A DNA stretch of 36,875 bases from Algoriphagus boseongensis (GTDB lineage Bacteria > Bacteroidota > Bacteroidia > Cytophagales > Cyclobacteriaceae). The stretch is taken from the NCBI RefSeq assembly GCF_004362805.1, contig NZ_SNYF01000010.1, positions 115,696 through 152,570 on the forward strand. Direction: 5' to 3'. The position numbers and the translations under genes were made by a program. The notes beneath the pieces were generated by a model. The model searched no databases, was not told the DNA's origin, and saw only the letters and a program-made list of their open reading frames with translations. Position 1 is the first letter of the stretch. Each line of letters starts with the position of its first letter. Below, piece after piece: positions 26,860 to 36,713 of the stretch.

Positions 26860-26879
26860 ATAGACGTAAATCGTCTATT
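26859..26879. promoter_or_regulatory. Palindromic candidate operator upstream of the efflux operon
   Basis: AATAGACG and CGTCTATT form perfect 8-bp inverted arms separated by 5 bp. It adjoins the -7-like element, inside the -33/-7 spacer, where a bound repressor would block RNA polymerase. Symmetry and position fit a dimeric TetR- or MarR-type regulator, but no such gene is in the window. Confidence 0.5.
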
Positions 26880-26978
26880 TCAGCTAAAACTTACTGAAGG
26901 TAAATTGATGCTATCAAAGGAAAATAACGGGGATACTAATGTTACATTTTGAGAAAATAGGAAAGTCAAGCCGATTTC

Positions 26979-28046
26979 CTACAATTTCCAACCAATAGTG
27001 GTCTGAAAGATATAATCCGTTTTAGAAGCTCCCTCGGTAGGTTTATTATCATAGTTGATGGAAGTGCTGATTTTAAAATACAAATCAAACTTGAATTCAT
27101 ATCTGATATCAAACTTGATATCAGATCTCACCCTTCCTTTGGTACTTAAGCTGGGGTAAGCCGTGACAGTTGATAATAAATCCAAATCTCCAATATCATA
27201 GATATTGTATTGTGCCGCCAAAAATGATTCTGCAGTTTGGCTGGAGCTTGGGTCAGTAGAAAATTTTTCATTATTCAAGTTTACCCCCCCTTGAAAACCC
27301 AAATAGGTTTGATTGGTATGAATTAAATACTTTCCAATCCCCACCATGTTTGAAGCTCTTAAATCTAGGAGCTGTTCTGTATTGGAAAGCATGTTGAGGT
27401 TATAAAGAACAAACCAATCTTTTGGCAAAAAATAGTTAAATGAATAAGCCAATTCTGTTCTTTTAATCGGATCGGTTTTTGACTGAGTAGATCTTAAATT
27501 ATTGAAATTAAGGTTAGTCTTCCATCTATCGGCTAGATATCCAACTCCTGAGTTAAAGGTAAATTGTCTTAAATCATTTGCTTTGGTAAAGTTGACGCCT
27601 GCATCAAAAAACAAGGATAATCTACTCCAAAATCCCTCATCTAAAGCATTTAGGTAAACAATAGAACCAATTGGAACTTCTACTCCGGAAGCACCGACTT
27701 CTTCGATATTCTTAGCTTTTGAACCAATTTTTAAAATGTTATCAGGTATATAGGAGTTGATTAATACGCTACTGTCGGAAACACTTCTGAATGAGCCGTT
27801 AAATCTTCTCCCATCAGAAAGGGTAATGAGATAATTTACTGAGGAAGAAATTCTTTTAATTTCTTTCCAATCAATTTTAAAATCAACATTTGAGTAGGGC
27901 GTTTCGATAACCAAAATTCCCCTATCCATACTCTTTATCTCTCCAATTAAAAGGTTTTCATTTTTAAAAAGAACTGAATCTGTTTGCGCTTGCAAGCCAG
28001 AAAAACCCATAGAAAAGAGAAATATTAAGCTAAATAAGTACCTCAT
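26979..28046 (-). CDS. DUF481-family outer membrane protein
   Basis: 355 residues. A signal peptide (about 1-20, ending GLQAQ) precedes a small beta domain (to about 125) with repeats like DSSVLIN and GEIKSMDRG, then a C-terminal region of alternating amphipathic strands ending in an aromatic strand (TIGWKL), consistent with a DUF481 beta-barrel. The family includes proteins named salt-induced outer membrane protein; the function is poorly known. It follows the TonB-dependent receptor on the same strand but is separated from it by a terminator, so it has its own promoter or relies on read-through. Confidence 0.8.
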   Translation of the reverse strand: MRYLFSLIFLFSMGFSGLQAQTDSVLFKNENLLIGEIKSMDRGILVIETPYSNVDFKIDWKEIKRISSSVNYLITLSDGRRFNGSFRSVSDSSVLINSYIPDNILKIGSKAKNIEEVGASGVEVPIGSIVYLNALDEGFWSRLSLFFDAGVNFTKANDLRQFTFNSGVGYLADRWKTNLNFNNLRSTQSKTDPIKRTELAYSFNYFLPKDWFVLYNLNMLSNTEQLLDLRASNMVGIGKYLIHTNQTYLGFQGGVNLNNEKFSTDPSSSQTAESFLAAQYNIYDIGDLDLLSTVTAYPSLSTKGRVRSDIKFDIRYEFKFDLYFKISTSINYDNKPTEGASKTDYIFQTTIGWKL

Positions 28047-28072
28047 AACATTTAAATTTTATCTAAAATAAA

Positions 28073-28099
28073 AAAAGCACCCTGATTCAGGGTGCTTTT
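28073..28099 (-). terminator. Terminator after the TonB-dependent receptor
   Basis: A 12-bp stem AAAAGCACCCTG / CAGGGTGCTTTT with a 3-nt loop, followed on the minus strand by a U tract. It lies 21 bp past the receptor stop. Confidence 0.92.
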
Positions 28100-28119
28100 A
28101 AATCTATATTTTGTTCAGA

Positions 28120-31100
28120 TTAATTGAAAATGTATCTCAAACCAAATTGCATTCTCCAAACATCAGAGACACCAGCAGTTGGTCTATAAGTTTCAGTAAT
28201 CAAGCTAGAACCGAAGTTTCTCAAACGATACTGAGATACTCCAGCTGCATTAGCAGGACCTCCTTGAGAAGTTGAAGGAACAACCAAAGGCTGAGTAGAA
28301 TTGAAAGTATCACCGATTCCCCAATCGGAGTTTAGCAAGTTTCCTACGTTAAGGATATCAATTCTGAATTCAAGCGTGTTCTTCTTATTGTTAATATTAG
28401 TAAACAACTGCTGAGCAAAAGAGAAGTCAGCTCTAGATACCATAGGCATGATTACTCCACCTCTCTCTGCATATTTACCTCTATTTTCTCTAAGGTACTT
28501 ATCCTGCTGAATATACGCTTCCCAAGCAGCAGCTTGATCTGCAGCTGTAAAAGTAGTTCCGCTAGCAGTGTAAGTCTGGAAGTTCATCTCACCGATATTC
28601 TTGTGGATATAAATCAAGTCATTGCTTGTACCACCATCACCGTTCATGTCTCCGCTAAATCTATAGCTAGCATTTCCTTGAGTGATTGATTCCCAGAATA
28701 GAGAGAATGAAGTATTTCCGAACTTAAAGAAGTTTTTGTTGTAGCTAACTGTAGCAAAAACTCTGTGTCCAAGGTTATTGGAAGAAAATCCAAGACCTGG
28801 ATTGTTAGGATCGCCAGAGATTGGGTTGTTAAACCAAGTACCAGAAGCAATTGAACCCGCATCTACAGTATTCTTAGACTCGCCGTAGCTATAGGCAGCC
28901 TTAGCAAAGAATCCATTAGTAAATGGTTTCTCAACAGAGACAGTGGCAACCCATGAGTTACCTACAGCTTGATTTGAAAGGATAATTGCGTTAGGAATGC
29001 TAGGGTTAGAGTTATAGATTCTATTTCTAGTCCATCTTTGTCTATCATCAGGACCCGTGAACAATCCCTGGTGTACTGGAAGGTTTCCGTTATGATAAGC
29101 GATTCCATTCACGTCTGAAGAATAAATGAATTCACCAGTAGCTACAAGACCCCAAGGTAATTGCTGGTCGATACCGATGTTTGATCTCCAAACCTGAGGG
29201 AATTTGAAATTAGGATCTGCCAAAGCCAATTCATAAGATGCAGCTGGCTGACCAGTTACTTCAGTTGGCTTGTAAGCATCCGGATTAGGGTTAAATGGTC
29301 TTGATGTCAACGGTGAACCAGTTCTAGAGTCGAATTGCTCGAAACCAGTCAAAATACCATTGTTACCAACTTGGTTAGAAATCCAAACATAAGCTGGACG
29401 TCCCGTGAAGATACCTGTACCACCTCTTAACTGAGTCTTCTGATTATTAAATACATCCCAGTTGAATCCAAATCTAGGTGACCAAAGAATATTGGCACCT
29501 GGAAGCTGGTCAGTTCTGTAGGAAACAAAAGCACCATTTTGATCTCTGAATTTCAAAGTTTCAACTTGAGGGTTTCTCAAAGCAGTTTCTCCAAAGAATG
29601 GAACATCAATTCTTAATCCGAAAGTTGCTTTGAAATTCTTTCTCATTTGGATTTCATCCTGAGCATAGAAACCAACATAATCTACTTCCAAAGGCTGAAT
29701 AGGTTTTTCCTGACCTGGGATGTTGTTGTATCTCACCTGGAATCTTCTCAAATCAACACCACTTGGAGTAGCATTTCCATTTTGAAGGAAGTTGTTGGCA
29801 TCCTTGTAGAAATCCTCCAAAGAATTGTAAACATATGCAGACTGGGATCCTGGGAAGAATACGTTTTCAGACTGATACTTTTCATAGCTGAAACCAAAAG
29901 TCAACGTATGGTTTCCAGCAAAAATCTGAAGGTTGTCCTGAATCTGGAAAGTCTTGTATCTCAATTCGTTGTTTGGAGTAAATGGCTCGAAACCGAATGA
30001 GGTATAAGTAGCTCCATCTTTCAAGATATCCACCATAGGGAAAAAGGTGCCTCTACTTCCGCGGCTTTCATCCTGATAGGTATAACCAACAATCAAGTTG
30101 TTAGTCATGTTGTTATTAATCCTTGTGTTCAATTCACCAACGATTGAACGGATATTTTCCAAAATGCTGTAGTTAGAATTTTGGAAGTTCAAGGCTTCAG
30201 GACGACCATTTCTACTACCAAATCCAAGAGAAGAAGAGTTAGACATCAATACATCTGTAGAAGAATCCAAATGGTTGTATCTCACGCTCAACTTGTTTTT
30301 GTCGTTGATGTTGTAATCTAGTTTTACCAAGAACTTGGTACCGATAGTCTCGTTGTCATATCCCTCATAAGGACCAGTTTCGTAATCGAATTTGTCTCTC
30401 AAGAAAGTGCTCAACTGATCCAAGTCAGAAGCTAATACTCGAGTTACGTTACCTTCAATAGGCTCTCCTCTGTTAGCAGTCCAAGTAGTTCCTGGTCTTG
30501 CTTCACGCTCATCTTCAAAAGATGCAAAGAAGAACAACTTATCCTTAATGATCGGGCCACCGACTCTGAAACCATATTGTCTGTAAGTAAAGTCGCCTGG
30601 GTTGAAAGTATTCTCACCTGCTTCAGTACCTACGTTGTTGTTGTTTCTCCAGAAATAGTAAGCTGATCCAGAAAATTCGTTTGTACCAGAACGAGTTACA
30701 GTGTTAACACCTGCACCGGTAAAGTTTCCTTGTCTTACGTCATAAGGAGCTACGTTAACAGAAATCTGCTCGATCGCATCCAAAGAAATAGGAGAAACAC
30801 CAGTTCTACCACCTGGATTACTTCCGCTACCCAAACCGAAGGAGTTGTTGAAGTAAGAACCATCGACAGTGATATTGTTCAATCTGGAATCCTGACCTGC
30901 AAACGACTGTCCATTTGATTGAGGAGTCAATCGGGTGAAGTCGTTAATACTTCTTGAAATAGTTGGGAGCTTGTTAAGGGTTTGATTGTCAATTGAGGTA
31001 TTTGCTCCCGTACGCTCATTTGAAAATAGGTTGTTTTGGCTAGCAGTAACCACGACCTCAGAAAGTTCCTGACCATCTTCAAGAAGAGTTACGTTCACAT

Positions 31101-31419
31101 TGGAGAATACACCTAGAGAAAGAACGATACCGTCAACCTCTTGCGTAGAAAATCCAATGAATGAAACGGTCAATCTGTAAGGACCACCCACACGCATGCC
31201 TGGGATGGAATACTTACCCTCGACATTGGATACAGCACCATATCGAGTACCTGAAGGTAAGTGTGTAGCAACCACATTCGCACCTGGAAGAGGTTGACCG
31301 TTAGCTTCTGTTACTATACCCGAAATACCGGAAGTAGTAACACCCTGTGACAAAGCATATCCTGTGCTAAGCACTAGGAAGATCATTGTCACCAAGTTTT
31401 TGAGTAAATTTTGCCTCAT
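28120..31419 (-). CDS. Oar-like TonB-dependent receptor with CarboxypepD_reg-like domain
   Basis: 1099 residues. A signal peptide (about 1-24, ending TGYALSQ) is followed by a carboxypeptidase-regulatory-like beta domain (about 28-115, GIVTEANGQPLPGANV), a plug domain (ELSEVVVTASQ onward, to about 245, with RNEFSG-type GTNEFSGSAYYFWR) and a large 22-strand barrel. It resembles Oar-type TonB-dependent transporters of Bacteroidota more than SusC, and no SusD gene is adjacent. It should import a large or scarce substrate using TonB energy; the substrate is unknown. A TACCTTTG element lies about 47 bp upstream of the start. Confidence 0.92.
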   Translation of the reverse strand: MRQNLLKNLVTMIFLVLSTGYALSQGVTTSGISGIVTEANGQPLPGANVVATHLPSGTRYGAVSNVEGKYSIPGMRVGGPYRLTVSFIGFSTQEVDGIVLSLGVFSNVNVTLLEDGQELSEVVVTASQNNLFSNERTGANTSIDNQTLNKLPTISRSINDFTRLTPQSNGQSFAGQDSRLNNITVDGSYFNNSFGLGSGSNPGGRTGVSPISLDAIEQISVNVAPYDVRQGNFTGAGVNTVTRSGTNEFSGSAYYFWRNNNNVGTEAGENTFNPGDFTYRQYGFRVGGPIIKDKLFFFASFEDEREARPGTTWTANRGEPIEGNVTRVLASDLDQLSTFLRDKFDYETGPYEGYDNETIGTKFLVKLDYNINDKNKLSVRYNHLDSSTDVLMSNSSSLGFGSRNGRPEALNFQNSNYSILENIRSIVGELNTRINNNMTNNLIVGYTYQDESRGSRGTFFPMVDILKDGATYTSFGFEPFTPNNELRYKTFQIQDNLQIFAGNHTLTFGFSYEKYQSENVFFPGSQSAYVYNSLEDFYKDANNFLQNGNATPSGVDLRRFQVRYNNIPGQEKPIQPLEVDYVGFYAQDEIQMRKNFKATFGLRIDVPFFGETALRNPQVETLKFRDQNGAFVSYRTDQLPGANILWSPRFGFNWDVFNNQKTQLRGGTGIFTGRPAYVWISNQVGNNGILTGFEQFDSRTGSPLTSRPFNPNPDAYKPTEVTGQPAASYELALADPNFKFPQVWRSNIGIDQQLPWGLVATGEFIYSSDVNGIAYHNGNLPVHQGLFTGPDDRQRWTRNRIYNSNPSIPNAIILSNQAVGNSWVATVSVEKPFTNGFFAKAAYSYGESKNTVDAGSIASGTWFNNPISGDPNNPGLGFSSNNLGHRVFATVSYNKNFFKFGNTSFSLFWESITQGNASYRFSGDMNGDGGTSNDLIYIHKNIGEMNFQTYTASGTTFTAADQAAAWEAYIQQDKYLRENRGKYAERGGVIMPMVSRADFSFAQQLFTNINNKKNTLEFRIDILNVGNLLNSDWGIGDTFNSTQPLVVPSTSQGGPANAAGVSQYRLRNFGSSLITETYRPTAGVSDVWRMQFGLRYIFN

Positions 31420-31737
31420 AATTTTTTGTTTTGGTAAAAGCTGGTTTTTGATTTAGAAATCTCCGCAAAGGTAAGGTTGACTTCCTGTTGTTAGGAGTAG
31501 TTAACATTAATTTTTGCACTGCAAATTTCACACTTTTTAACAAAAGCATAACACCCTAAATCCAACTATTTGAAATAAAATTTGCCAAATCCGGTCTTTT
31601 TTATGAGGCTAATTCGGAGAATTTTATGAAAAAATCGGGAAATCTAGGGCAATCTTATTCCCCTCCATTTTCTTAAATCTAAATTATACCACAGATACAG
31701 CTGAACTAAGGAAAAAAGGGTATCATTTGTTTTATAT
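31420..31737. other. Divergent intergenic region between receptor and YhhN-like gene
   Basis: 318 bp of AT-rich sequence. It holds the candidate -7 element of the receptor (31466-31473) and a TATATTTG (31733-31740) at the start of the YhhN-like frame. No coding frame or RNA structure is recognised. Confidence 0.6.
31466..31473 (-). promoter_or_regulatory. Candidate -7 promoter element of the TonB-dependent receptor
   Basis: TACCTTTG on the minus strand matches TAnnTTTG; predicted initiation would leave a leader of about 40 nt. No clear TTTG -33 element is seen 19-21 bp upstream. Confidence 0.5.
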
Positions 31738-32454
31738 TTGAACAAAAATCAAAATAATATTCCATTGAGAGACAAAAACATCATTTGGCTATACTTATTT
31801 CTTGCAGCAACGATAGCCGATTTGGCTTTTTTGTTAGAAGGTGATTATACTACCCGGTATTTTACCAAGCCTTTGATCCTTTTGGGATTAATCCTTTATT
31901 TCTATCAGATTACCAAGTCTATTTCTTCTACCATTCTCACCAAATCTATTTTGGGGGCCCTTATTTTTTCTTGGCTTGGAGATATTCTGTTGATGTGGCC
32001 CCACCTTTTCGTCTTTGGATTGGGATCATTTTTAATGGCACACATTTGCTATATCATTGGCTTCCGGTTTGCCCAAGATAAAATTGGAAGACTGGATCAA
32101 TTCAACTTCGTCAAATCCTTCTTTTTCAATCTCCCAATTTATTTAGCCGCAGCTATCGTCTTCTATCTGATCAATCCAAATCTTGGAGCACTAAAAATTC
32201 CCGTTATAGCATACATCATTGTAATTGTAAGCATGGTAGCCACCGCAAGGGAAAGATTTGGGAAATGTGGATCAGCGACCTTTTGGCAAGTATTTATCGG
32301 CTCGCTCTTTTTCTTTGCTTCTGATGGAATTTTGGCCATCAATAGATTTTACTCAAGTTTTCCAGAATCCGAAATCCTGATTATGGGAACTTATGCAATA
32401 GCTCAGTTGCTGATTGTAATGGGAATTCGATCTTATCTGATTAGCAAAAAATAA
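31738..32454 (+). CDS. YhhN-family membrane protein (lysoplasmalogenase-like)
   Basis: 238 residues with about eight transmembrane helices and family-like segments DYTTRYFTKPLILL, FSWLGDILLMWP and FFASDGILAINRF with conserved acidic residues in helices. YhhN/TMEM86 proteins include lysoplasmalogenases that cleave vinyl-ether bonds; the bacterial role is mostly inferred. There is no in-frame ATG before the helices: the candidates are TTG at 31738 and TTG at 31765, and the frame is closed by a stop at 31702-31704. TTG 31738 is used here; 31765 keeps the first helix and may be right if TATATTTG (31733-31740) is a promoter. It shares a terminator with aspS. Confidence 0.82.
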   Translation: MNKNQNNIPLRDKNIIWLYLFLAATIADLAFLLEGDYTTRYFTKPLILLGLILYFYQITKSISSTILTKSILGALIFSWLGDILLMWPHLFVFGLGSFLMAHICYIIGFRFAQDKIGRLDQFNFVKSFFFNLPIYLAAAIVFYLINPNLGALKIPVIAYIIVIVSMVATARERFGKCGSATFWQVFIGSLFFFASDGILAINRFYSSFPESEILIMGTYAIAQLLIVMGIRSYLISKK

Positions 32455-32479
32455 AGGCTGCTTCTTCCGAAACAGCCTT
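32454..32479. terminator. Bidirectional terminator between YhhN-like gene and aspS
   Basis: AAGGCTG (32454-32460) pairs with CAGCCTT (32473-32479) around a 12-nt loop, with T-rich sequence beyond each end on the respective strand. Both convergent genes stop within a few bases of it. Confidence 0.8.
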
Positions 32480-32484
32480 CTAGT

Positions 32485-34239
32485 TTATTTTTTCAAAGCT
32501 ACCCGTATCGAGAGCTCCTCAAGCTGATCATCAGCTATTGTACTTGGAGAATCTATCATCACGTCTCTTCCTGAATTATTTTTAGGGAAAGCGATGTAAT
32601 CTCTGATGGAGTCTGAACCTCCGAAAATCGCACACAACCTGTCAAATCCAAAGGCAATACCTCCGTGTGGGGGAGCTCCAAATTCAAACGCCTCCATCAA
32701 GAACCCGAATTGCTTTTGAGCTTCCTCATCCGTAAATCCTAAATGCTTAAACATCAATTGCTGAGTAGCTCTGTCATGGATACGAATAGAACCTCCTCCT
32801 ACCTCGACTCCATTGATCACCAAATCGTAGGCGTTTGCGCGAACGGCACCTGGATCAGTTTCCAGCAAAGGAATATCTTCTCGCTTTGGTGAGGTAAATG
32901 GGTGATGCATGGCATGGAATCTTTTGGTCTCTTCATCCCATTCCAATAGTGGAAAATCAACCACCCACAACGGCTTGAATACACTTTTGTCCCGAAGGCC
33001 CAAATCTTCACCCATCTTTAATCTTAGTTCAGATAGTTGCTTTCTTGTGGATTTGGCATCTCCACTTAAAACTAGCATCAAGTCACCAGGCTCAGCTCCA
33101 AAAGCTTTTGCCCATTCTGCTAAATCTTCTTGAGAGTAGAATTTATCCACACTTGATTTCAGTGTTCCATCCGCATTGTATCGGACATAAACCATCCCCT
33201 TGGCTCCAATTTGAGGTCTTTTCACCCAATCAGTAAGCTCATCGATTTGCTTTCTGGTATATTCTGCAGCTCCTTTTGCACAAATTCCAACTACCAATTC
33301 AGCCTGATCAAAAATAGAAAAGCCTTTTCCTTTCGCCAGATGATCCAATTCGACAAACTTCATGTCAAACCTTAAATCAGGTTTATCATTTCCATAAAAC
33401 TTCATCGCATCAGCAAACGTCATGTGCTCGACATAGCCCAAATCAATTCCTTTAACAGATGAGAAAAGGTGCTTAATCAAACCTTCGAAAGTATTCAAAA
33501 TGTCCTCTTGGGTAACGAAGGCCATCTCACAGTCTATCTGAGTAAACTCTGGCTGACGGTCTGCACGCAAATCTTCATCCCGAAAACATTTGACAATTTG
33601 AAAATATCTGTCAAATCCACTCACCATCAACAATTGCTTAAAAGTCTGCGGAGATTGGGGTAAGGCATAAAATTCGCCTGGATTCACCCGGCTAGGCACG
33701 ACGAAATCTCTTGCTCCTTCGGGAGTAGATTTAATCAAAACAGGAGTCTCCACCTCGATGAAGTTTTGAGCATCCATGTATTTCCGGGTTTCTTGCATCA
33801 TGCGATGACGAAGCTGAAGTTTTTCCCTAACCACATTTCTTCTCAAATCAAGGTATCGATACTTCATGCGCAATTCATCTCCTCCATCGGTTTCATCCTC
33901 AATGATGAAGGGAGGAACTTTCGCAGGATTTAAAACTGACAGCTCAGAAACCTTTATCTCAATACTTCCTGTAGGAATTTTGTCATTTTTTGAGGTCCGC
34001 TCAATTACTTTTCCGGAAGCTTGAACAACAAATTCTCTCCCAAGCAGAGCAGCTTTTTCCAATAGCGCCTTGTCAGTAGATCCTTCTTCAAAGATCAATT
34101 GAGTAACTCCATATCGGTCTCTTAAATCAACCCAAATCAATCCACCTTTATTTCTCACTCGCTGTACCCAGCCAGCCAAGGTGACAAGTTGATTAACATG
34201 CTCAAGACGAAGTTCGCCACAGGTATGAGTTCTTAACAT
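32485..34239 (-). CDS. aspS: Aspartyl-tRNA synthetase
   Basis: 584 residues, bacterial-type length. It charges tRNA-Asp. Seen: an N-terminal OB-fold anticodon-binding domain (to about 110, [21 protein letters not shown]), class II motif 2 [16 protein letters not shown] (219-234), a central GAD insertion (about 290-410), and motif 3 [16 protein letters not shown] near the C-terminus, with FPKNNSGRD after it. A TATCTTTG element (34272-34265 on the minus strand) lies 26 bp upstream, a good -7 candidate. The window also holds two tRNA-like genes with GUC anticodons about 24 kb away, which would be its substrates if they are aminoacylated. Confidence 0.97.
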   Translation of the reverse strand: MLRTHTCGELRLEHVNQLVTLAGWVQRVRNKGGLIWVDLRDRYGVTQLIFEEGSTDKALLEKAALLGREFVVQASGKVIERTSKNDKIPTGSIEIKVSELSVLNPAKVPPFIIEDETDGGDELRMKYRYLDLRRNVVREKLQLRHRMMQETRKYMDAQNFIEVETPVLIKSTPEGARDFVVPSRVNPGEFYALPQSPQTFKQLLMVSGFDRYFQIVKCFRDEDLRADRQPEFTQIDCEMAFVTQEDILNTFEGLIKHLFSSVKGIDLGYVEHMTFADAMKFYGNDKPDLRFDMKFVELDHLAKGKGFSIFDQAELVVGICAKGAAEYTRKQIDELTDWVKRPQIGAKGMVYVRYNADGTLKSSVDKFYSQEDLAEWAKAFGAEPGDLMLVLSGDAKSTRKQLSELRLKMGEDLGLRDKSVFKPLWVVDFPLLEWDEETKRFHAMHHPFTSPKREDIPLLETDPGAVRANAYDLVINGVEVGGGSIRIHDRATQQLMFKHLGFTDEEAQKQFGFLMEAFEFGAPPHGGIAFGFDRLCAIFGGSDSIRDYIAFPKNNSGRDVMIDSPSTIADDQLEELSIRVALKK

Positions 34240-34264
34240 TTTTCTATTCTAAATTTTGGGAGGT

Positions 34265-34272
34265 CAAAGATA
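34265..34272 (-). promoter_or_regulatory. Candidate -7 promoter element of aspS
   Basis: TATCTTTG on the minus strand matches TAnnTTTG, with predicted initiation near 34258, about 20 nt before the aspS start. No clear -33 element. Confidence 0.5.
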
Positions 34273-34529
34273 AAGAAATGGGCAGGAGTTATCCATTAAA
34301 CTTTGAAAGATTCACAGCAGAAGTCCCATTTCAATGAAAATCTCTGAAAGAAGGGTGGAAATTTTAATAAGTTCAAAATCAAACCTATCCCAAAAAAGAA
34401 CACCTTCACCAAATCCACGGCATAATAATTGCCCCTTAATTTGCCATCCAAAACCATTCTCTTGGAAAAAACATTTGTTTTTCCTTGATTGAATGTTGAT
34501 TTCAATCATCCTTAAAAATTCACCCAATA

Positions 34530-35834
34530 ATGAAGACCAAATGGATAGGCATAGCTACCGTCATGATAATTTTGGTAGCGGCTGCTTTTCTCCAAAAGAA
34601 TCCTTTTTTCAGTAATTCCAATTCACTAGATGAAAACGCCGGTCAGCAGGATAGTTTAATTTCCATGACCAAAAAATCCGTCTTTCTCTATGGGATTGAT
34701 GTAACGGGATTAAATATTATTGAAGGTACTGTCAGTAAGAATCAAACGCTTGCCACCATCCTTTCCCCTTTCAATGTACCTTATCAGATCATTGATGAAA
34801 TCGCCAAAAAATCAAAAGAGGTATTTGATGTACGTTGGATTGCTGCAAATAAAAAGTTCACGGTAATTACCCCATCTGATTCTTCTCAGGCTCAATTTTT
34901 CATTTATGAGCCCAATCCTGCTGAATATGTAGTGTTCAATCTTGACTCTATGGAAATCTATAAAGCTGAAAAGCCAGCAGAATATAGATTGAGAGAAGTG
35001 GGTGGAACAATTGAAAGATCACTTTACCAGGACATGGACGAAAAAGGAATCTCTATTCCTATCATCAACAAATTCGCGGATCTTTTCGGCTGGTCAGTCG
35101 ATTTTCAGGCACTTCAAAAAGGGGATGTATTCAAAGTAGTTTACCAGGAAAAAATCATTGATAATACTGTTGTCGATGTGTCCGGAATCCAACTTGCATT
35201 TTTTGAACATAAAGGAAAGCCTTACCACGCAATCCCTTTTGAGCAAAATGGGGAAATGAATTTCTTTGATCAAGAAGGAAACAGCCTTAAGAAAGCCTTT
35301 CTCAGAGATCCTTTGGAATATACCAGAATTAGCTCTCGCTATAATTTAAACAGATATCATCCTGTTCAAAAAAGGTATAAGCCTCACCTAGGAACAGATT
35401 ATGCCGCCAGAACTGGGACTGAAATTCGTTCAGTCGGGGACGGAACAGTAGTTGAAGCCAGATATTCTTCGGCAAATGGGAATTATGTAAAAATCAAACA
35501 TAACGGTACCTATACCACACAGTACCTTCACATGTCGAAAATCGGAAAAGGCATCAAGTCTGGAACCCGAGTATCACAAGGTCAGGTCATTGGCTATGTG
35601 GGTAGCACAGGATTGGCAACCGGTCCACATTTGTGCTTCAGATTTTGGAAAAATGGAAAGCAAGAAGACTGGTTGAAAGAGGAGATTCCGCCTTCAGAGC
35701 CGATTTCAAAAGCTAATTTAGTCGCCTTTAACAGCAAGCGTGAGGAATCATTGAAGCTTTTATCTCAAATAAGTATCACTGAAGAAAGGTTACTAGCAGA
35801 TAAAAAGTCCCCTCCAACTCAAGGAACAGAATAA
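34530..35834 (+). CDS. M23-family (LytM-type) peptidoglycan peptidase with a Cys zinc ligand
   Basis: 434 residues. An N-terminal hydrophobic helix (about 5-21) serves as a membrane anchor or signal. The middle (about 50-260) looks like OapA/LysM-like and Csd-type accessory domains. The C-terminal LytM domain (about 280-375) has HLGTD (His286, Asp290), YLHMS (His334) and GPHLCFR (His367, Cys369). In LytM the HxH motif supplies a catalytic His and the third zinc ligand; here the third ligand position is Cys369 (codon 35634-35636). Cys can bind zinc, so activity is still plausible. Expected role: cleavage of peptide cross-links in the cell wall, possibly in division or envelope growth. Divergent from aspS; followed by a strong hairpin. 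Confidence 0.9.
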   Translation: MKTKWIGIATVMIILVAAAFLQKNPFFSNSNSLDENAGQQDSLISMTKKSVFLYGIDVTGLNIIEGTVSKNQTLATILSPFNVPYQIIDEIAKKSKEVFDVRWIAANKKFTVITPSDSSQAQFFIYEPNPAEYVVFNLDSMEIYKAEKPAEYRLREVGGTIERSLYQDMDEKGISIPIINKFADLFGWSVDFQALQKGDVFKVVYQEKIIDNTVVDVSGIQLAFFEHKGKPYHAIPFEQNGEMNFFDQEGNSLKKAFLRDPLEYTRISSRYNLNRYHPVQKRYKPHLGTDYAARTGTEIRSVGDGTVVEARYSSANGNYVKIKHNGTYTTQYLHMSKIGKGIKSGTRVSQGQVIGYVGSTGLATGPHLCFRFWKNGKQEDWLKEEIPPSEPISKANLVAFNSKREESLKLLSQISITEERLLADKKSPPTQGTE

Positions 35835-35857
35835 TTATTCTCTGGAAATTTCACTGG

Positions 35858-35899
35858 GAGGGATTGATCTGTAGATTCCAGATTAATCCCTCTTTTTTT
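35858..35899 (+). terminator. Long terminator hairpin directly before the rluF-like start
   Basis: A 13-bp stem (35858-35870 with 35880-35892, one G-U pair; outer part GAGGGATT / AATCCCTC), a 9-nt loop and a 7-base T run at 35893-35899. It ends transcription after the M23 gene but lies only 6 nt before the next ATG. Confidence 0.85.
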
Positions 35900-35905
35900 A
35901 TAGCC

Positions 35906-36634
35906 ATGTCTGAAGAATCATCCATTCGAATTAATAAATATCTAAGTGAAGTAGGATTCTGCTCCAGGAGAGCTGCTGATTTACTTTTAGAGCAAAAAAG
36001 GATAACCATAAACGGGAAAATTCCAGAGCTAGGCACAAAAGTTTTTCCAAATGATGAGGTAAGAGTCGATGGTGAACTGATTGGAAAACCTAAAAAGAAG
36101 CATGTCTATATCGCCTTTAATAAACCCGTTGGAATTGTTTCTACCACAGATGTGAAGGGCGAAAAAGACAATATTATTGATTATATCAGGCATCCTGAGC
36201 GGATTTTTCCTATAGGAAGATTAGATAAGGATAGCGAAGGCTTGATTTTATTAACCAGTGAAGGAGACATTGTAAACAAAATCCTACGATCCAAAAACAA
36301 TCATGAAAAGGAGTATATAGTAACTGTCGACCGGCCGATACATCCTTCTTTTATTTCAAAAATGGCGGCAGGTGTACCAATATTAGGCACCGTCACTGAT
36401 CCCTGCCAGGTATCTCAAATCAATAAATTCAAATTTAGAATTATACTCACTCAAGGTTTAAACAGGCAAATACGAAGAATGTGCGAATACTTCGGATATA
36501 CTGTCAAACAATTGAAGAGAATACGGATTATGAATATTCATTTAGACCTTCCTGTTGGGAAATGGAGAGATCTCAGCGAAAAAGAAATGGAGGAGTTGAA
36601 TTATTTGATTCAAGACAGTTCAAAAACTTTCTAA
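35906..36634 (+). CDS. rluF: RluF-type 23S rRNA pseudouridine synthase (RsuA family)
   Basis: 242 residues from the ATG at 35906; an upstream TTG at 35864 lies in the terminator stem and is rejected. An S4 domain (about 6-60, [19 protein letters not shown]) precedes the catalytic domain with GRLDKDSEG (104-112; Asp107 expected catalytic) and the RluF-like stretch [18 protein letters not shown]. RluF modifies U2604 (and U2605) of E. coli 23S rRNA near the peptidyl-transferase centre; the site here is by homology. The gene follows the M23 gene on the same strand, and a strong terminator stands just before its start, implying a separate promoter or regulated read-through. Confidence 0.92.
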   Translation: MSEESSIRINKYLSEVGFCSRRAADLLLEQKRITINGKIPELGTKVFPNDEVRVDGELIGKPKKKHVYIAFNKPVGIVSTTDVKGEKDNIIDYIRHPERIFPIGRLDKDSEGLILLTSEGDIVNKILRSKNNHEKEYIVTVDRPIHPSFISKMAAGVPILGTVTDPCQVSQINKFKFRIILTQGLNRQIRRMCEYFGYTVKQLKRIRIMNIHLDLPVGKWRDLSEKEMEELNYLIQDSSKTF

Positions 36635-36645
36635 TATATAAAACC

Positions 36646-36674
36646 AAAAAGGCCTTCGAGATGAAGGCCTTTTT
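36646..36674. terminator. Terminator between rluF-like gene and OmpA-like gene
   Basis: A 12-bp stem AAAAAGGCCTTC / GAAGGCCTTTTT with a 5-nt loop; the A/T ends give U tracts on both strands, so it can serve both convergent genes. Confidence 0.9.
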
Positions 36675-36713
36675 TGATGGTTAGGATTTGTTATCCGTTC
36701 TGTTTTGTGGTGC

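Noticed and set aside
34296..34527. Short minus-strand frames between aspS and the M23 gene
   Set aside because: Two overlapping frames of about 70 codons with no recognisable motif, composition like intergenic DNA, and located in the divergent promoter region.
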